Below, piece after piece: positions 19,000 through 28,409 of a DNA stretch of 64,000 nt. Every line of letters starts with the position of its first letter. Positions within the stretch are counted from its first letter, which is position 1. Origin of the DNA: Prochlorococcus marinus subsp. marinus str. CCMP1375 (GTDB lineage: Bacteria; Cyanobacteriota; Cyanobacteriia; PCC-6307; Cyanobiaceae); the NCBI RefSeq assembly GCF_000007925.1, contig NC_005042.1, forward strand, positions 434,001 through 498,000, in the 5' to 3' direction. The translations under genes and the position numbers were made by a program. The notes below the pieces were generated by a model. The model was not told the origin of the DNA, did no database searches, and was given only the letters and a program-made list of their open reading frames with translations.

Positions 19000-19441
19000 C
19001 CCAAATACAATTTTATTTTCCGAATAATTATTGTAACTGTTCATAAATCACTTTTTGATAATATTTTGTTTTTTTTCTTGGTAAAACTTTTTTTAGAAAG
19101 AACACTTCCTCCTCTGAAGAGCATCGAGAAAAGCCCAAATGTATTTCATGATCCCTCTTGTAGCAAAGCCTTCAGCTTATATATGGTCTTAACCAGTTCA
19201 TCTGGCCTTTTAAAGGTCCCTCCTTCGGGATTTTTGGTCAGGAGATAACAAAGCAATGTTTAACAGTCATTAACAAGGGTATTGTCGCTTAGGGTGCAAT
19301 TGAAAGATGAAGATATATAGAAGTTATGACCAAGCTTGTTTTGGGAATTTGATGTATATATGAATATTGATAGCTTGGAGCAACAGTTTCAAGCAAGCTC
19401 TATTAGTGAGCATGGGAAATTAAATTATTTTATTTTCGAAG
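19000..19441. other. Non-coding interval between rplS and map
   Basis: About 440 bp between divergent rplS and map. It holds one stem-loop (19212-19235, listed separately), generally AT-rich sequence, and a 33-codon ORF at 19360-19461 that overlaps the map start in another frame. No RNA gene or convincing protein was recognised. It must contain the promoters for rplS (minus) and map (plus). Confidence 0.5.
19212..19235 (+). terminator. Terminator-like stem-loop, plus-strand sense
   Basis: AAAGGTCCC (19212-19220) pairs with GGGATTTTT (19227-19235) around a six-base loop, giving nine pairs with two G-U. The G-U pairs become A-C mismatches on the other strand, so the hairpin is best in plus-strand RNA, and its 3' arm ends in a run of Us. 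No plus-strand gene lies upstream, which makes its purpose unclear; an antisense or small RNA is possible. Confidence 0.4.
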
Positions 19442-20278
19442 ATGAACAAACTATTTGCTGATTTACTTGCTTCATCTTCAGGGTCTAAGAACAATCAAGG
19501 GCCCCGCATTCAGAAGAGAAGAGGAGTGGAAATAAAGTCAGCTAGAGAGGTTCAGATCATGCGTAAGTCGAGTCATATAGTTGCAACTGTTCTTAGTGAA
19601 ATAAATAAAATTGTTGAGCCTGGAATGACTACAGGTGGGTTAGATGAATATGCCGAAAGGAGGATTAGAGAGATGGGAGCTGTGCCAAGTTTTAAGGGTT
19701 ATCATGGCTTCCCTGCAAGTATTTGTGCAAGTATTAATAATGAAGTTGTTCATGGAATACCAGATTTAAAAAGAGTAATTAAGGCTGGAGATTTATTGAA
19801 AGTTGATACGGGTGCATTTTTTGATGGTTATCACGGAGATAGCTGCATAACAATTTGTGTTGGAGATGTTTCTGAAGAAGCGAGTAAATTAAGTAGAGTC
19901 GCAAATGAAGCATTAATGGCTGGATTATCACAAATAAGGGCTAATAATACCCTTTTAGATATAGCTGGAGCAATAGAAGATCACGTAACAAAAAATAATT
20001 TCAGTGTTGTTGAAGATTATACAGGCCACGGGGTAGGTCGGAACCTTCATGAAGAGCCTTCTGTTTTTAATTTTCGTACAAACGATCTTCCAAATATTAG
20101 ACTGCGTGAAGGAATGACTTTGGCTGTTGAGCCAATACTTAATGCAGGGAGTAAAGGATGCAGAACACTTCAGGATCAATGGACAGTTGTTACCAAAGAT
20201 GGAAGCTTATCTGCTCAATGGGAACATACAATTTTGGTAACTAAAAAAGGTTTTGAAATATTGACAGACCGCTCTTGA
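19442..20278 (+). CDS. map: Methionine aminopeptidase, type I
   Basis: Removes the initiator methionine from nascent proteins. Type I pita-bread fold: [22 protein letters not shown] near 80-102 (first active-site His), the metal ligands Asp and Asp in [15 protein letters not shown], His in [14 protein letters not shown], and Glu residues in LAVEPIL and AQWEHTILV. There is a roughly 25-residue N-terminal extension ([12 protein letters not shown]) before the core. 278 aa. Confidence 0.96.
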   Translation: MNKLFADLLASSSGSKNNQGPRIQKRRGVEIKSAREVQIMRKSSHIVATVLSEINKIVEPGMTTGGLDEYAERRIREMGAVPSFKGYHGFPASICASINNEVVHGIPDLKRVIKAGDLLKVDTGAFFDGYHGDSCITICVGDVSEEASKLSRVANEALMAGLSQIRANNTLLDIAGAIEDHVTKNNFSVVEDYTGHGVGRNLHEEPSVFNFRTNDLPNIRLREGMTLAVEPILNAGSKGCRTLQDQWTVVTKDGSLSAQWEHTILVTKKGFEILTDRS

Positions 20279-20300
20279 GATTAACTTTTAATCTCCATAT

Positions 20301-21062
20301 TCATTTATTTTCAAAAATTCTAAAATATAAACCTCTAAAAATCTCTGTGATAGGCATTACAAAATAAGTTATAGGATTTGGCGTTACAATTATCAATTTA
20401 AACCCTAAAGATGCTTGGCATATTACTTGACTTGCCACCCATTGCACATTCATTATGCCAATAGGATTTAATTTTGAACGGAATGGACCTAATATAATTT
20501 TCCTGATTTTTAACTTAGATTTTTCTATTTGAGTCAATGAATTATATTTAAAGCTAACTAATTGTCCAATTAGTCTTTTACTTATTTCATAAGATGGGCT
20601 GAATGCAGGTTGTATTTCAGCTTCTGAGGTATTAACCCAAATTTCTTTCTGAGTTGTATTTTCTTTTTCATTAAAAATAATCTTTTCAAAATTTTCAATT
20701 AAACGCCAATTACTTAAAGCATTTATTTCAAGTGCAAGGTTTAGCCCTTCACTATCTAGGTTCCCGCCTGGATTGATTCCATGATTAAGAACTAAGACAT
20801 CGATAGTTTTAAATAGTTCTTCAAGTTCTTTCTCTTTCCCGCATTCCCAATGCACCCACTGCTGGGGACCTTCATCCGAAGTATTATTTTCGTTATAGTT
20901 TGATTTATGTGTTAGGCCAATCACAAAACCTCCCTTTGCACGAATTGCTTTGGATAGCGCCATTCCAAGAGTGCCTGAAGCACCAGTGATTGCAATTCTG
21001 CGCTGTGCCCAAGGTTGCTTAGAAGCCTCTCTATTAATCATTTCCTTTAGAAGAAAAGACAT
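20301..21062 (-). CDS. Short-chain dehydrogenase/reductase family protein
   Basis: A 253-aa Rossmann-fold protein with ITGASGTLGMAL at 25-36, LNHGINPGG (equivalent of NNAG) near 105 and the catalytic pair in SPSYEISKRL (YxxxK). There is no membrane-spanning part. The substrate is unknown; similar cyanobacterial proteins are often annotated as SDR or bifunctional sterol-desaturase/SDR proteins, but nothing here supports a sterol role. The start may be the ATG at 21062 or the one eight codons later (MINREASKQP). It converges on map with a 22-bp gap. Confidence 0.8.
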   Translation of the reverse strand: MSFLLKEMINREASKQPWAQRRIAITGASGTLGMALSKAIRAKGGFVIGLTHKSNYNENNTSDEGPQQWVHWECGKEKELEELFKTIDVLVLNHGINPGGNLDSEGLNLALEINALSNWRLIENFEKIIFNEKENTTQKEIWVNTSEAEIQPAFSPSYEISKRLIGQLVSFKYNSLTQIEKSKLKIRKIILGPFRSKLNPIGIMNVQWVASQVICQASLGFKLIIVTPNPITYFVMPITEIFRGLYFRIFENK

Positions 21063-21224
21063 TTGTTAGAAAAATTTTTAATTATGGAATTTAAGGATGA
21101 GATTGAGAAGAGCAATGGACTTTGTAAGAGATAATTCTTTTGATCCCAAATTATTTTGGCAAATACTATTCATAAGGCTAATAGATGATTAAGATTAGCC
21201 AGATCTGATTAATGGAGTCCGGTC

Positions 21225-22310
21225 ATGGGTAAGACCTTAATGATCGGGTCTTGTGAGCCTTTTAGTGGGAAGTCAGCTTTAGTATTAGGAATTGCTCGAT
21301 ACCTTAGGGCCATAAATGTATCAGTACGTATTGGTAAGCCTCTTGCTACTAGTATTGAGTTAGTTGATGGTGAAAGGGCATCACAGTCTCATTTAATTGA
21401 CGATGATGTTAAATTCATTGGCTCAATTATCGGTTTATCGGAAGAGTTGTTAATCCCTTCAGTAGATCTCTTGGCATCAGATACTGCAGAGAAGCGTTTA
21501 CTTGAATCGGTTCTTGAACCAGGAGAAGGTTTCGAAGGATTAAAAGAAAAATTAGATGATTCTTTTGAGGGCTTAAATCTTCTTGAGGCTGCAGGGAGTA
21601 TTCACGAAGGATTGCTTTATGGTTTAAGCCTGGAAAAATTGGCTAAGAATTTTGGCTCGAAAGTTTTGTTGGTTCATTTATGGAAGGATAGTCGAAGCAT
21701 CGATGAGTTGTTAGCAGCAAAGGAGCAGCTTGGGGATAGTCTTTTAGGAGTCGTTTTGAATGCTGTTACACCTGATGAGCTAAAGGAACTTAAAGATAAT
21801 GTGGTTCCTGCTTTGAAAAAGCTTGAAATTGATGTTTTTGGTGTAATGCCACGTTCACCTCTTCTTAGAAGTGTCACTGTTGAAGAATTAGTTAGACGAC
21901 TTAAAGCTCGGGTTATATGTTGCTCAGACAAGCTTGAATTAATGGTTGAGACATTAAGTATTGGAGCAATGAATGTCAATTCAGCGATGGAATTTTTTCG
22001 TAAGCGAAGGAATATGGCAGTAGTTACTGGTGCTGATAGGACGGATATTCAGTTAGCTGCCCTAGAAGCTTCTACTCAATGCTTGATTCTTACAGGTGCT
22101 GGAGAACCATTGCCGCAACTAATCAATAGAGCTGAGGAATTGGAAGTACCGTTGTTAAAAGTTGATAAGGATACTCTCTCCACAGTCGAAGTTATAGAAC
22201 AAGCTTTTGGACATGTTCGATTACATGAAGCTGTAAAGGCAACTTATGCATTCCGGTTGGTTGAGGAACATTGTGATCTGCAAAGATTATTTAGGTTTCT
22301 AGGCATGTAG
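21225..22310 (+). CDS. BioD-like P-loop protein with DRTGG domain (phosphotransacetylase-N-terminal-like)
   Basis: The N-terminal half is a dethiobiotin-synthetase/CobB-like P-loop NTPase fold: MIGSCEPFSGKSALVLG at 6-22. The C-terminal third is a DRTGG-type domain (VVTGADRTDIQLAALE onward, ending LSTVEVIEQAFG), as in the N-terminal part of long Pta enzymes, but the acetyltransferase domain itself is absent. Length 361 aa. The role in cyanobacteria is unknown; regulatory nucleotide binding is an inference. Followed 51 bp later by the DprA-like gene on the same strand. Confidence 0.8.
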   Translation: MGKTLMIGSCEPFSGKSALVLGIARYLRAINVSVRIGKPLATSIELVDGERASQSHLIDDDVKFIGSIIGLSEELLIPSVDLLASDTAEKRLLESVLEPGEGFEGLKEKLDDSFEGLNLLEAAGSIHEGLLYGLSLEKLAKNFGSKVLLVHLWKDSRSIDELLAAKEQLGDSLLGVVLNAVTPDELKELKDNVVPALKKLEIDVFGVMPRSPLLRSVTVEELVRRLKARVICCSDKLELMVETLSIGAMNVNSAMEFFRKRRNMAVVTGADRTDIQLAALEASTQCLILTGAGEPLPQLINRAEELEVPLLKVDKDTLSTVEVIEQAFGHVRLHEAVKATYAFRLVEEHCDLQRLFRFLGM

Positions 22311-22361
22311 CCCAATTCCCATGATCATTGCTAGTTTCAAATTAATAACAAGAGAGTATCT

Positions 22362-22880
22362 TTGAGCCGTAGTCAGTCGCTAGATCTACCCCAAGTCGGT
22401 CGTATTGATACTTTGGCCCAAGAATTGGCCTTGTTACAAGATAAGGGTAAGAGGAGAATAGCTTTTTTAGGTAGTAGGCATGTTCCTGTAGTGACAATAC
22501 ACCTCATTGAATTGATTGCGCGTTCATTAGCCCAAGAAGGGCATTCAATCATTACTTCAGGGTCACAGGGGGTTAATGCTGCTGTTATTAGAGGAGTTTT
22601 AGAAGTAGAACCTTCCCTGTTAACAGTGTTACTTCCCCAGAGCTTAAATCGTCAACCATTAGAGATTTGCAATTTGCTTGATCAGGTATTGCATTTGATA
22701 GAAAAGCCAGATAATGATGATCTTTCTTTGCCCATGGCTAGTAGTTTATGTAATCAAGAAATAATCAGTCGTTGTGATCAACTTATTTGCTTTGCATTTC
22801 ACGATAGTGAGACTTTGTTAAGCAGTTGCCATAGTGCAGAAGATATGGGCAAGGTTGTAAGCTTATTGTTTTTTGATTAG
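22362..22880 (+). CDS. Rossmann-fold protein resembling a DprA/SLOG nucleotide-binding domain
   Basis: The 172-aa protein contains RRIAFLGSRHVPVVTIHLIE and HSIITSGSQGVNAAVIRGVL, matching the GSR and SGxAxGID-like nucleotide loops of DprA and LOG-type (SLOG) folds, but it is too short for full DprA and has no DNA-binding C-terminal domain. The start is TTG, preceded by AAGAGAG. It is in tandem with the BioD/DRTGG gene and the YajQ-family gene. Function unknown; DNA uptake is not implied by the sequence alone. Confidence 0.7.
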   Translation: MSRSQSLDLPQVGRIDTLAQELALLQDKGKRRIAFLGSRHVPVVTIHLIELIARSLAQEGHSIITSGSQGVNAAVIRGVLEVEPSLLTVLLPQSLNRQPLEICNLLDQVLHLIEKPDNDDLSLPMASSLCNQEIISRCDQLICFAFHDSETLLSSCHSAEDMGKVVSLLFFD

Positions 22881-22998
22881 TTGATCTTTTGCTTAAGATG
22901 ATTTTTTATAAATACAAGTGGCGTCTTTTACTAGGCTGATCAATTAAATATTGTCGAAATGTTTTCTAGAATTATTATGTGCTTCTTTGGTAATTTTT

Positions 22999-23496
22999 AT
23001 GCCAGCTTCTTATTCATTTGACGTAGTTTCTGATTTTGACCGTCAGGAGCTTGTTAATACGATTGATCAAGTACAAAGAGAAGTTTCTCAACGCTATGAC
23101 CTTAAAGATTCAAATACAGAGCTTAATCTTGTAGACGAAGAGATTATTATTCACACTGCCAGTGATATGACTTTGAAAGCTGTTGTAGACATTGTTTTGC
23201 AAAAGGCTACTAAGAGGAATCTTTCTCTAAAGATTTTTGACTTTCAAGATCCTGAAGCCTCATCTGGTAACAGATTGAAGCAAGTTGTTCTTTTAAAGAA
23301 AGGTCTTGCTCAAGATGTTGCAAAGAAGCTAAGTAAATCAATTAGGGATCAACTAAAGAAAGTAAATGTCGCAATTCAAGGAAATAGTTTAAGAGTTACA
23401 GGAAAGAGTAAAGATGACTTGCAGCTTGCAATAGAAATACTCAGGAAACAAGAGGATGGCCTTGAAATCCCATTGCAGTTTGAGAATTACAGGTGA
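22999..23496 (+). CDS. YajQ family nucleotide-binding protein
   Basis: A 165-aa protein with the diagnostic N-terminus ASYSFDVVSDFDRQELVNTIDQ and the internal LKQVVLLKKGLAQDVAKKLSK and KDDLQLAIEILRK patterns of the YajQ/UPF0234 family. Some members bind cyclic di-GMP; whether this one does is unknown. The frame is open 16 codons further upstream to a TTG at 22951, but those residues are hydrophobic and outside the family, so I take the ATG at 22999. Confidence 0.92.
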   Translation: MPASYSFDVVSDFDRQELVNTIDQVQREVSQRYDLKDSNTELNLVDEEIIIHTASDMTLKAVVDIVLQKATKRNLSLKIFDFQDPEASSGNRLKQVVLLKKGLAQDVAKKLSKSIRDQLKKVNVAIQGNSLRVTGKSKDDLQLAIEILRKQEDGLEIPLQFENYR

Positions 23497-23553
23497 ATAT
23501 CTGTATCTAATCTCTTATTACTTCTTATGTTTAATTGATAAATTTAAATAAAA

Positions 23554-23766
23554 ATGGATTCTAGCGATTCTGTCTTAATTAATATGTTGGCCTCAAAGTC
23601 GTTTGAGATTTTAGATAAATCTAATGAAGACGTAGAAAAGGTTTGTTGGATGGTCGTGCATGAACACCATCATGGCCTAAAGCCTTTTGAATATGACATC
23701 AGGGAGATAGATGAGACTCTTTATCTTGAAGTTCTTAAAACAACTAAAGAGAGAATGAAGCAATAA
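23554..23766 (+). CDS. Small acidic hypothetical protein
   Basis: A 70-aa ORF starting with ATG (MDSSDSVLINMLASKSFEIL), predicted mostly helical, with an unusual EHHHGL segment at about 46-51 after WMVVH. It lies in a gap between the YajQ-family and SPFH genes on the same strand. I do not recognise it. The His cluster could bind metal, but this is speculation. The length and orderly spacing to its neighbours support a real gene. Confidence 0.6.
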   Translation: MDSSDSVLINMLASKSFEILDKSNEDVEKVCWMVVHEHHHGLKPFEYDIREIDETLYLEVLKTTKERMKQ

Positions 23767-23852
23767 TTTTATTTTGATTACATAATTAAAATAATTGAAT
23801 TAATCACAAAACCAACTATATAAAGATATGCTTTATGAGTTAAGAGAATTCT

Positions 23853-24662
23853 ATGACTAATCCAATTCGCAATGTAACCCCTGGAGGATCAGGTGGTGGT
23901 GCTGCAACTTTAGCTCTAATAGTGTCATTTACAGGGATATTATTACTTACACAAGCTTTGTTTATTGTTCCTGCTGGTCAAGTGGCCGTTGTGACTACCT
24001 TGGGAAAAGTAAGTGGAGGTGCTAGGCGACCAGGCTTGAACTTTAAAGTTCCTTTTGTACAATCTACTTTTCCGTTCAACGTACAAACTCAAGTTAGGCC
24101 AGAGGAATTTGAGTCTTTAACTAAAGATTTGCAGGTAATATCAGCTACCGCAACAGTCAAATATGCTCTTAAGCCAAGTGAGGCTGGGCGGGTTTTTAGA
24201 ACTATCTCTTACAACGATAGAGAAATCTATAATCGGATAATTAAACCTTCTTTACTAAAGGCACTTAAATCTGTTTTCTCTAAATATGAATTGGTAACTA
24301 TTGCAAGTTCATGGAGTGATATTTCTTCAATAGTTGAGAAAACTGTTGCAGAAGAAATAAGCCAGTTTGATTATGTAGACATACAAGGGCTTGATCTTAC
24401 AGGATTAGAAATAGCAGAGGAATATAGAGCAGCGATTGAGCAAAAACAGATTGCTGAGCAGCAACTTTTAAGAGCACAAACTGAAGTTAAAATTGCTGAG
24501 CAGGAGGCAATACGTTATGACACACTTAATAGAAGTCTTGATGATCAGGTTTTGTTTAAATTATTCTTAGATAAGTGGGATGGCAAAACCCAGGTTGTTC
24601 CTGCATTGCCAGGAACAAATGGTTCGAATACTCCTGTAATAGTGGGCGGTAGAAGAAATTAG
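23853..24662 (+). CDS. SPFH/Band 7 domain protein (prohibitin-like)
   Basis: A 269-aa protein with an N-terminal membrane anchor (about 18-41), then the SPFH domain (VPAGQVAVVTTLGKVSGG, FKVPFVQSTFPFNVQTQ and DLQVISATATVKYAL), followed by a helical coiled-coil rich in Glu, Ala and Gln (KQIAEQQLLRAQTEVKIAEQ). Prohibitin-like SPFH proteins form ring scaffolds on membranes and interact with proteases. In cyanobacteria this class is in the plasma or thylakoid membrane. The Gly-rich N-terminal tail (GGSGGGAA) is unremarkable. Confidence 0.9.
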   Translation: MTNPIRNVTPGGSGGGAATLALIVSFTGILLLTQALFIVPAGQVAVVTTLGKVSGGARRPGLNFKVPFVQSTFPFNVQTQVRPEEFESLTKDLQVISATATVKYALKPSEAGRVFRTISYNDREIYNRIIKPSLLKALKSVFSKYELVTIASSWSDISSIVEKTVAEEISQFDYVDIQGLDLTGLEIAEEYRAAIEQKQIAEQQLLRAQTEVKIAEQEAIRYDTLNRSLDDQVLFKLFLDKWDGKTQVVPALPGTNGSNTPVIVGGRRN

Positions 24663-24765
24663 ATTGATGATTTTAAAATATAAGAAAAGATTTAATTTTT
24701 AGATTTATATTATTTTTAATCGATAACAGTCTCTTACTGTTTATAAACTAAGTATTGTATTTGAT

Positions 24766-26067
24766 CTATTGACTTAGTTCGTTAAAACACTCGTTAAATG
24801 CCTTTAAAGTTGAGTCAATATCTTCTTCTGAGTGTGCTAATGATGTAAAGCCCGCTTCAAATGCACTTGGAGCAAGATAAACTCCTTTTGCAAGCATTGC
24901 TCTATGAAGCTTTCCAAAATAATCAGAGTTTGTTTGTTTAGCTTCTTCAAAATTCCTCACAGGGCCTTCACATAAATAGAAGCCAAACATCCCACTAATA
25001 CTGCTTCCAGTGATTGGTATGCCAGCTTGTTTAGCAGATTCACATATTCCATTTATGAGCCTGTTCGTAATACTTGCTAAGCGTTCATAGGTACCTTCTT
25101 GTTGAAGAATTTCCAATGTTTTAATTCCTGCTGTCATAGCAAGTGGATTTCCACTCAATGTCCCTGCTTGATACATAGGCCCAGCTGGAGCGACCATAGA
25201 CATGATGTCTTTTCTTCCTCCATAAGCACCCACTGGAAGGCCTCCTCCAATGACTTTCCCCATAGTCGTAAGATCAGGGGTTACTCCAAAGCGGCCTTGA
25301 GCTCCTCCATAGCTGATTCTGAATCCAGTCATTACTTCATCAAATACAAGCAGTGAGCCATTTTCTTTTGTTAGTTCTCTGAGTCCTTCTAAGAAACCTG
25401 GTTCGGGTTGGATGAAACCTGCATTCCCAACGATTGGCTCCAGAATCACTCCAGCAATTGCATCAGGGTTTTCTGCGAAGAGGTTTTTAACAGCTTCTAG
25501 ATCGTTATAGGGCGCAGTTAGAGTATTGGAAGTTGTACTTCTTGGAACGCCAGGAGAATCTGGCAGCCCAAGCGTTGCTACCCCTGAGCCTGCTTTGACC
25601 AGGAACATATCAGCATGCCCGTGATAGCACCCTTCAAATTTAATTAGCTTATCTCTTCCTGTAAAAGCTCTCATAAGGCGAAGTACCGCCATACAGGCTT
25701 CTGTGCCGCTATTAACGAAACGAACCATCTCAACACTAGGAACAGCTTCAATAACCATTTCCGCAAGCTTGTTTTCAAGCTCACAAGGCGCTCCAAAACT
25801 TGTTCCTTTTTCTAACGCTTCTTGCAGTGACGCAATAACCTCAGGGTGAGAATGCCCACATATTGCAGGCCCCCAACTTCCTACATAGTCGATAAAGCGA
25901 TTCCCATCTAAATCCCACGCATATGCTCCCTTAACCCGATCAAAGACGATTGGATCACCATTGACAGACTTAAAAGCACGAACGGGAGAGCTCACGCCGC
26001 CAGGCATCAACTCTTGAGCCGCATGAAATACGGCTTGGGAATTACTTGTGTTGAAGGCGTTTGTCAC
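24766..26067 (-). CDS. hemL: Glutamate-1-semialdehyde 2,1-aminomutase
   Basis: PLP enzyme of the C5 pathway that makes 5-aminolevulinate, the precursor of chlorophyll, heme and corrin. Class III aminotransferase fold: [12 protein letters not shown] at 21-32, [15 protein letters not shown] near 117-131, [10 protein letters not shown] near 241 and the PLP lysine Lys271 in [13 protein letters not shown]. 433 aa is normal. The start is GTG (TNAFNTSN follows). A 318-bp spacer separates it from xth. Confidence 0.97.
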   Translation of the reverse strand: MTNAFNTSNSQAVFHAAQELMPGGVSSPVRAFKSVNGDPIVFDRVKGAYAWDLDGNRFIDYVGSWGPAICGHSHPEVIASLQEALEKGTSFGAPCELENKLAEMVIEAVPSVEMVRFVNSGTEACMAVLRLMRAFTGRDKLIKFEGCYHGHADMFLVKAGSGVATLGLPDSPGVPRSTTSNTLTAPYNDLEAVKNLFAENPDAIAGVILEPIVGNAGFIQPEPGFLEGLRELTKENGSLLVFDEVMTGFRISYGGAQGRFGVTPDLTTMGKVIGGGLPVGAYGGRKDIMSMVAPAGPMYQAGTLSGNPLAMTAGIKTLEILQQEGTYERLASITNRLINGICESAKQAGIPITGSSISGMFGFYLCEGPVRNFEEAKQTNSDYFGKLHRAMLAKGVYLAPSAFEAGFTSLAHSEEDIDSTLKAFNECFNELSQ

Positions 26068-26385
26068 GGCACCTATTTAAATCAGCTGATGACACAGTTG
26101 GCCATAATGGCCTAAAAGAGTCGATTAAGTCTAAAACTTCTGTTTTTTTCTTTACTTCAATTGTGGATCTAGGGAGGCTTCCTGGGGAATTATTTTCTGA
26201 GCCTTAAAGCCCAAAGGACTTGTAAATAAAGGCTTTTGTGAGTTGAGGCTCATCAAAATTTGCTAGGATTAACACCCTAAAAACCAGTGTGAAATACTGT
26301 GATGATTTGATAATAGATCTTAATAATTGCTTTGAAAAACTGATTGGAGAGGTGATTTTTTTTCTCTTAGAGAAATGTTCAAATT
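26068..26385. other. Non-coding interval between hemL and xth
   Basis: 318 bp without a gene. The segment 26160-26270 has short imperfect inverted repeats (an AAAGCC / GGCTTT pair and a GAGCC / GGCTC pair), and 26365-26385 has the perfect TTTCTC/GAGAAA stem followed by AT-rich sequence. Both flanking genes are on the minus strand, so it should contain the promoter of hemL and the end of the xth transcript. No ORF or RNA was recognised. Confidence 0.4.
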
Positions 26386-27216
26386 TTAATAGAACAGAGA
26401 ATTTTCGTTATCCTCTTGCGGCGGCCAATTGATATCTACCAAGACAGGCGCATGGTCACTTGGTTGAATGTTTCCACGTGCTTTTTTATGTATTACGCAG
26501 CTTCTTGCATTATTAATCAACTCTTCACTTAGATAAATGTGGTCTATCCTCCAACCTTGGTCTTTTTGCCAAGCTCCACTTCGATAGTCCCACCAGCTCC
26601 AATGGCCAGTATCTGCCTCGAAAAGTCTGAACACGTCTTCTAGTCGAGTACCTAATACATTTTGGAGAGCCTCTCGCTCGGAAAGACTAGCCATAATGCC
26701 ATTGTTAAATCGTTTTGGATTATGAATATCCTTTTCTTCAAGAACAATATTAAAATCTCCCATGAGACATAAAGGCTCAGATCTTTCTTCTTGAGATTCA
26801 AAGTATTTCTTTAAATGATCTAACCACTTAAGCTTGTATATATATTTTTCAGAATCCAAGGAAGACCCGTTGGGAACATATACATTTACAACTCTTATTC
26901 CATTAATCAAAGCACTTATAATTCTTTTTTGTTCATCTAAAAAAGTAGATACTTGATTATTAACAAGCTCGCCGCTTATCCCTAGCCTAATATCATCTAA
27001 CTTTTGATTGCTAATTAAGGCAACCCCATTATAGGCTTTTTGTCCATAAAAACTAACTTGATAGCCTCTTTTTTCTATGCTTTCCCGTGGAAATAACTTG
27101 TCTTCCACTTTTGTCTCTTGAAGGCATAACAAGTCTGGCTGTGTTTCGTCTAGAAATTCTTCTACTTGGCTAAGCCTAGTGCGAATTGAGTTTACATTCC
27201 AAGTTGCAAATAACAC
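26386..27216 (-). CDS. xth: Exodeoxyribonuclease III (AP endonuclease)
   Basis: Repairs apurinic sites and trims 3' ends. DNase I-like fold: ATWNVNSIRTRL at 4-15, LCLQETKVED near 30-39 (metal-binding Glu), MGDFNIVLEEKDIHNP near 151, and RIDHIYLS plus PSDHAPVLVDI in the C-terminal part (catalytic Asp-His). 276 aa. The start codon is GTG. It is divergent from the 108-aa gene, with 62 bp between them. Confidence 0.94.
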   Translation of the reverse strand: MLFATWNVNSIRTRLSQVEEFLDETQPDLLCLQETKVEDKLFPRESIEKRGYQVSFYGQKAYNGVALISNQKLDDIRLGISGELVNNQVSTFLDEQKRIISALINGIRVVNVYVPNGSSLDSEKYIYKLKWLDHLKKYFESQEERSEPLCLMGDFNIVLEEKDIHNPKRFNNGIMASLSEREALQNVLGTRLEDVFRLFEADTGHWSWWDYRSGAWQKDQGWRIDHIYLSEELINNARSCVIHKKARGNIQPSDHAPVLVDINWPPQEDNENSLFY

Positions 27217-27278
27217 AGTTCTATCTTTTAGGTTGTTGTTGGTCTAGAATAGGGTTGATTTAATCTTTAGCATAGACG

Positions 27279-27605
27279 ATGAATCGATGTTTTACCTCCG
27301 TAAAATATATATTTTGCATAATACTTTTTAGTCCAATTTTCTTTTTCATTGAATATTCTTTGCTTAAAAGAGATAGTTTCCTTATTGCAGGTACAAATGA
27401 CCTACAACAAGAAAAAGATATCCATTCTTCTTTTGAAGAGTCCAATGATTTATATTTCCCTTCTAATCCCATGGAGTTAATGAATGTTTTAAGGAGCATG
27501 GAATCGATGAAAGATGGAACTTCTCCCTCAGATGCAATTGATGATGCCTTAAAGGCTTTTGAAGATGAAAACAAAGAAGATTCTTCTCTTGATATTGATT
27601 TTTAA
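27279..27605 (+). CDS. Hypothetical protein with N-terminal signal/anchor
   Basis: A 108-aa protein with a hydrophobic segment (about 10-25, YIFCIILFSPIFFFIEY) followed by a Ser/Asp/Glu-rich hydrophilic region. It includes SNPMELMNVLRSMESMKDGTS and SDAIDDALKAFEDENKED, which looks like a short acidic helical motif. I do not recognise a family. It could be a secreted or membrane-anchored protein. It is the first of two tandem genes (56-bp gap to the 207-aa gene) on the plus strand. Confidence 0.6.
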   Translation: MNRCFTSVKYIFCIILFSPIFFFIEYSLLKRDSFLIAGTNDLQQEKDIHSSFEESNDLYFPSNPMELMNVLRSMESMKDGTSPSDAIDDALKAFEDENKEDSSLDIDF

Positions 27606-27661
27606 TGAGTATTACCAAAAAAAGGGCTAGATTTTATTCTTATTAGGAGTGTCTTTTCTAA

Positions 27662-28285
27662 ATGCGAGACCATCCAATCCCTCCAGTTACCGAACTATTG
27701 CAATACAGAGCAATAGGAGTTGTTAGAGGTAGGTATTTACCTGAGGCACCTGAGTGTTTTTCTCGTGGATTGATAGTGGATGAGAATGGCGAAGAAATAG
27801 AGGCTGTTGTACTTGGGAGGGCGATTAGTCTCATAAAAAGGCGCTTAAAAGCAGATGCCCCACATTTGTGGGTTGTTTACCCTAGATGCAGAGATGAGGA
27901 ACATTTACATTTGCAAATTAGTGGCATTTGGGAACCAAGTACGCTTACCAATGTAAGCAATACGAAAAAAACTAATAAGAAAGCTGATGAGAATGAAGAC
28001 AAATTAATTGAGAGTGTTTCAGATCAAGTTAAAGAAGGCGATGATTATTTTTCTATTCGTGGTGAATTGATATATACGAAGCCAGAAACTAAAGATTTAG
28101 TTTTAAGGATTCGACAGAAGCCAAAGAAAAATGGTAAAAAAACTTTTCCATTTAAACTCCATTTGAAAGGTGAATTATCACTTGACTTCCTAAGACATTT
28201 TGTAAGCTTAGATGTAAGGAGAATGGGACAAAAGCTATATTTAGAAGATAATGAAGTAATTGGCCCTGTAAAAGCTAAAAAGTAA
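27662..28285 (+). CDS. Conserved-looking hypothetical protein, 207 aa
   Basis: Starts MRDHPIPPVTELLQYRAIGVVRGRY and has a compact soluble N-terminal domain (about 1-100) with LISLIKRRLK-like and PHLWVVYPRCRDEEHLHLQI segments. This is followed by a Lys/Asn/Glu-rich linker at about 105-130 and a second domain (YFSIRGELIYTKPETKDLVL, KTFPFKLHLKGELSL, VSLDVRRMGQKLYLE). I recognise it only as a picocyanobacterial-type conserved hypothetical. The two beta-rich parts may be OB-like domains. No function is assigned. Confidence 0.75.
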   Translation: MRDHPIPPVTELLQYRAIGVVRGRYLPEAPECFSRGLIVDENGEEIEAVVLGRAISLIKRRLKADAPHLWVVYPRCRDEEHLHLQISGIWEPSTLTNVSNTKKTNKKADENEDKLIESVSDQVKEGDDYFSIRGELIYTKPETKDLVLRIRQKPKKNGKKTFPFKLHLKGELSLDFLRHFVSLDVRRMGQKLYLEDNEVIGPVKAKK

Positions 28286-28409
28286 TTAATATGTTTTGAG
28301 CTTTAGAAATATGAATACTCACAAACTGTAAAAACACTTTTTAACTCATAATTATAAAAGTCCCAATAAAATTTTAATTGCCAGCCTCTTTTTCCTTCTT
28401 TCCAATTAG

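Noticed and set aside
19066-19248. 60-codon plus-strand ORF in the rplS-map spacer
   Set aside because: Composition is unlike the neighbouring genes, it includes the stem-loop, and no start signal or homologous motif is visible.
19360-19461. 33-codon ORF overlapping the map start
   Set aside because: The frame is open only to 19330, has no recognisable motif and overlaps a secure gene; it is most likely chance.
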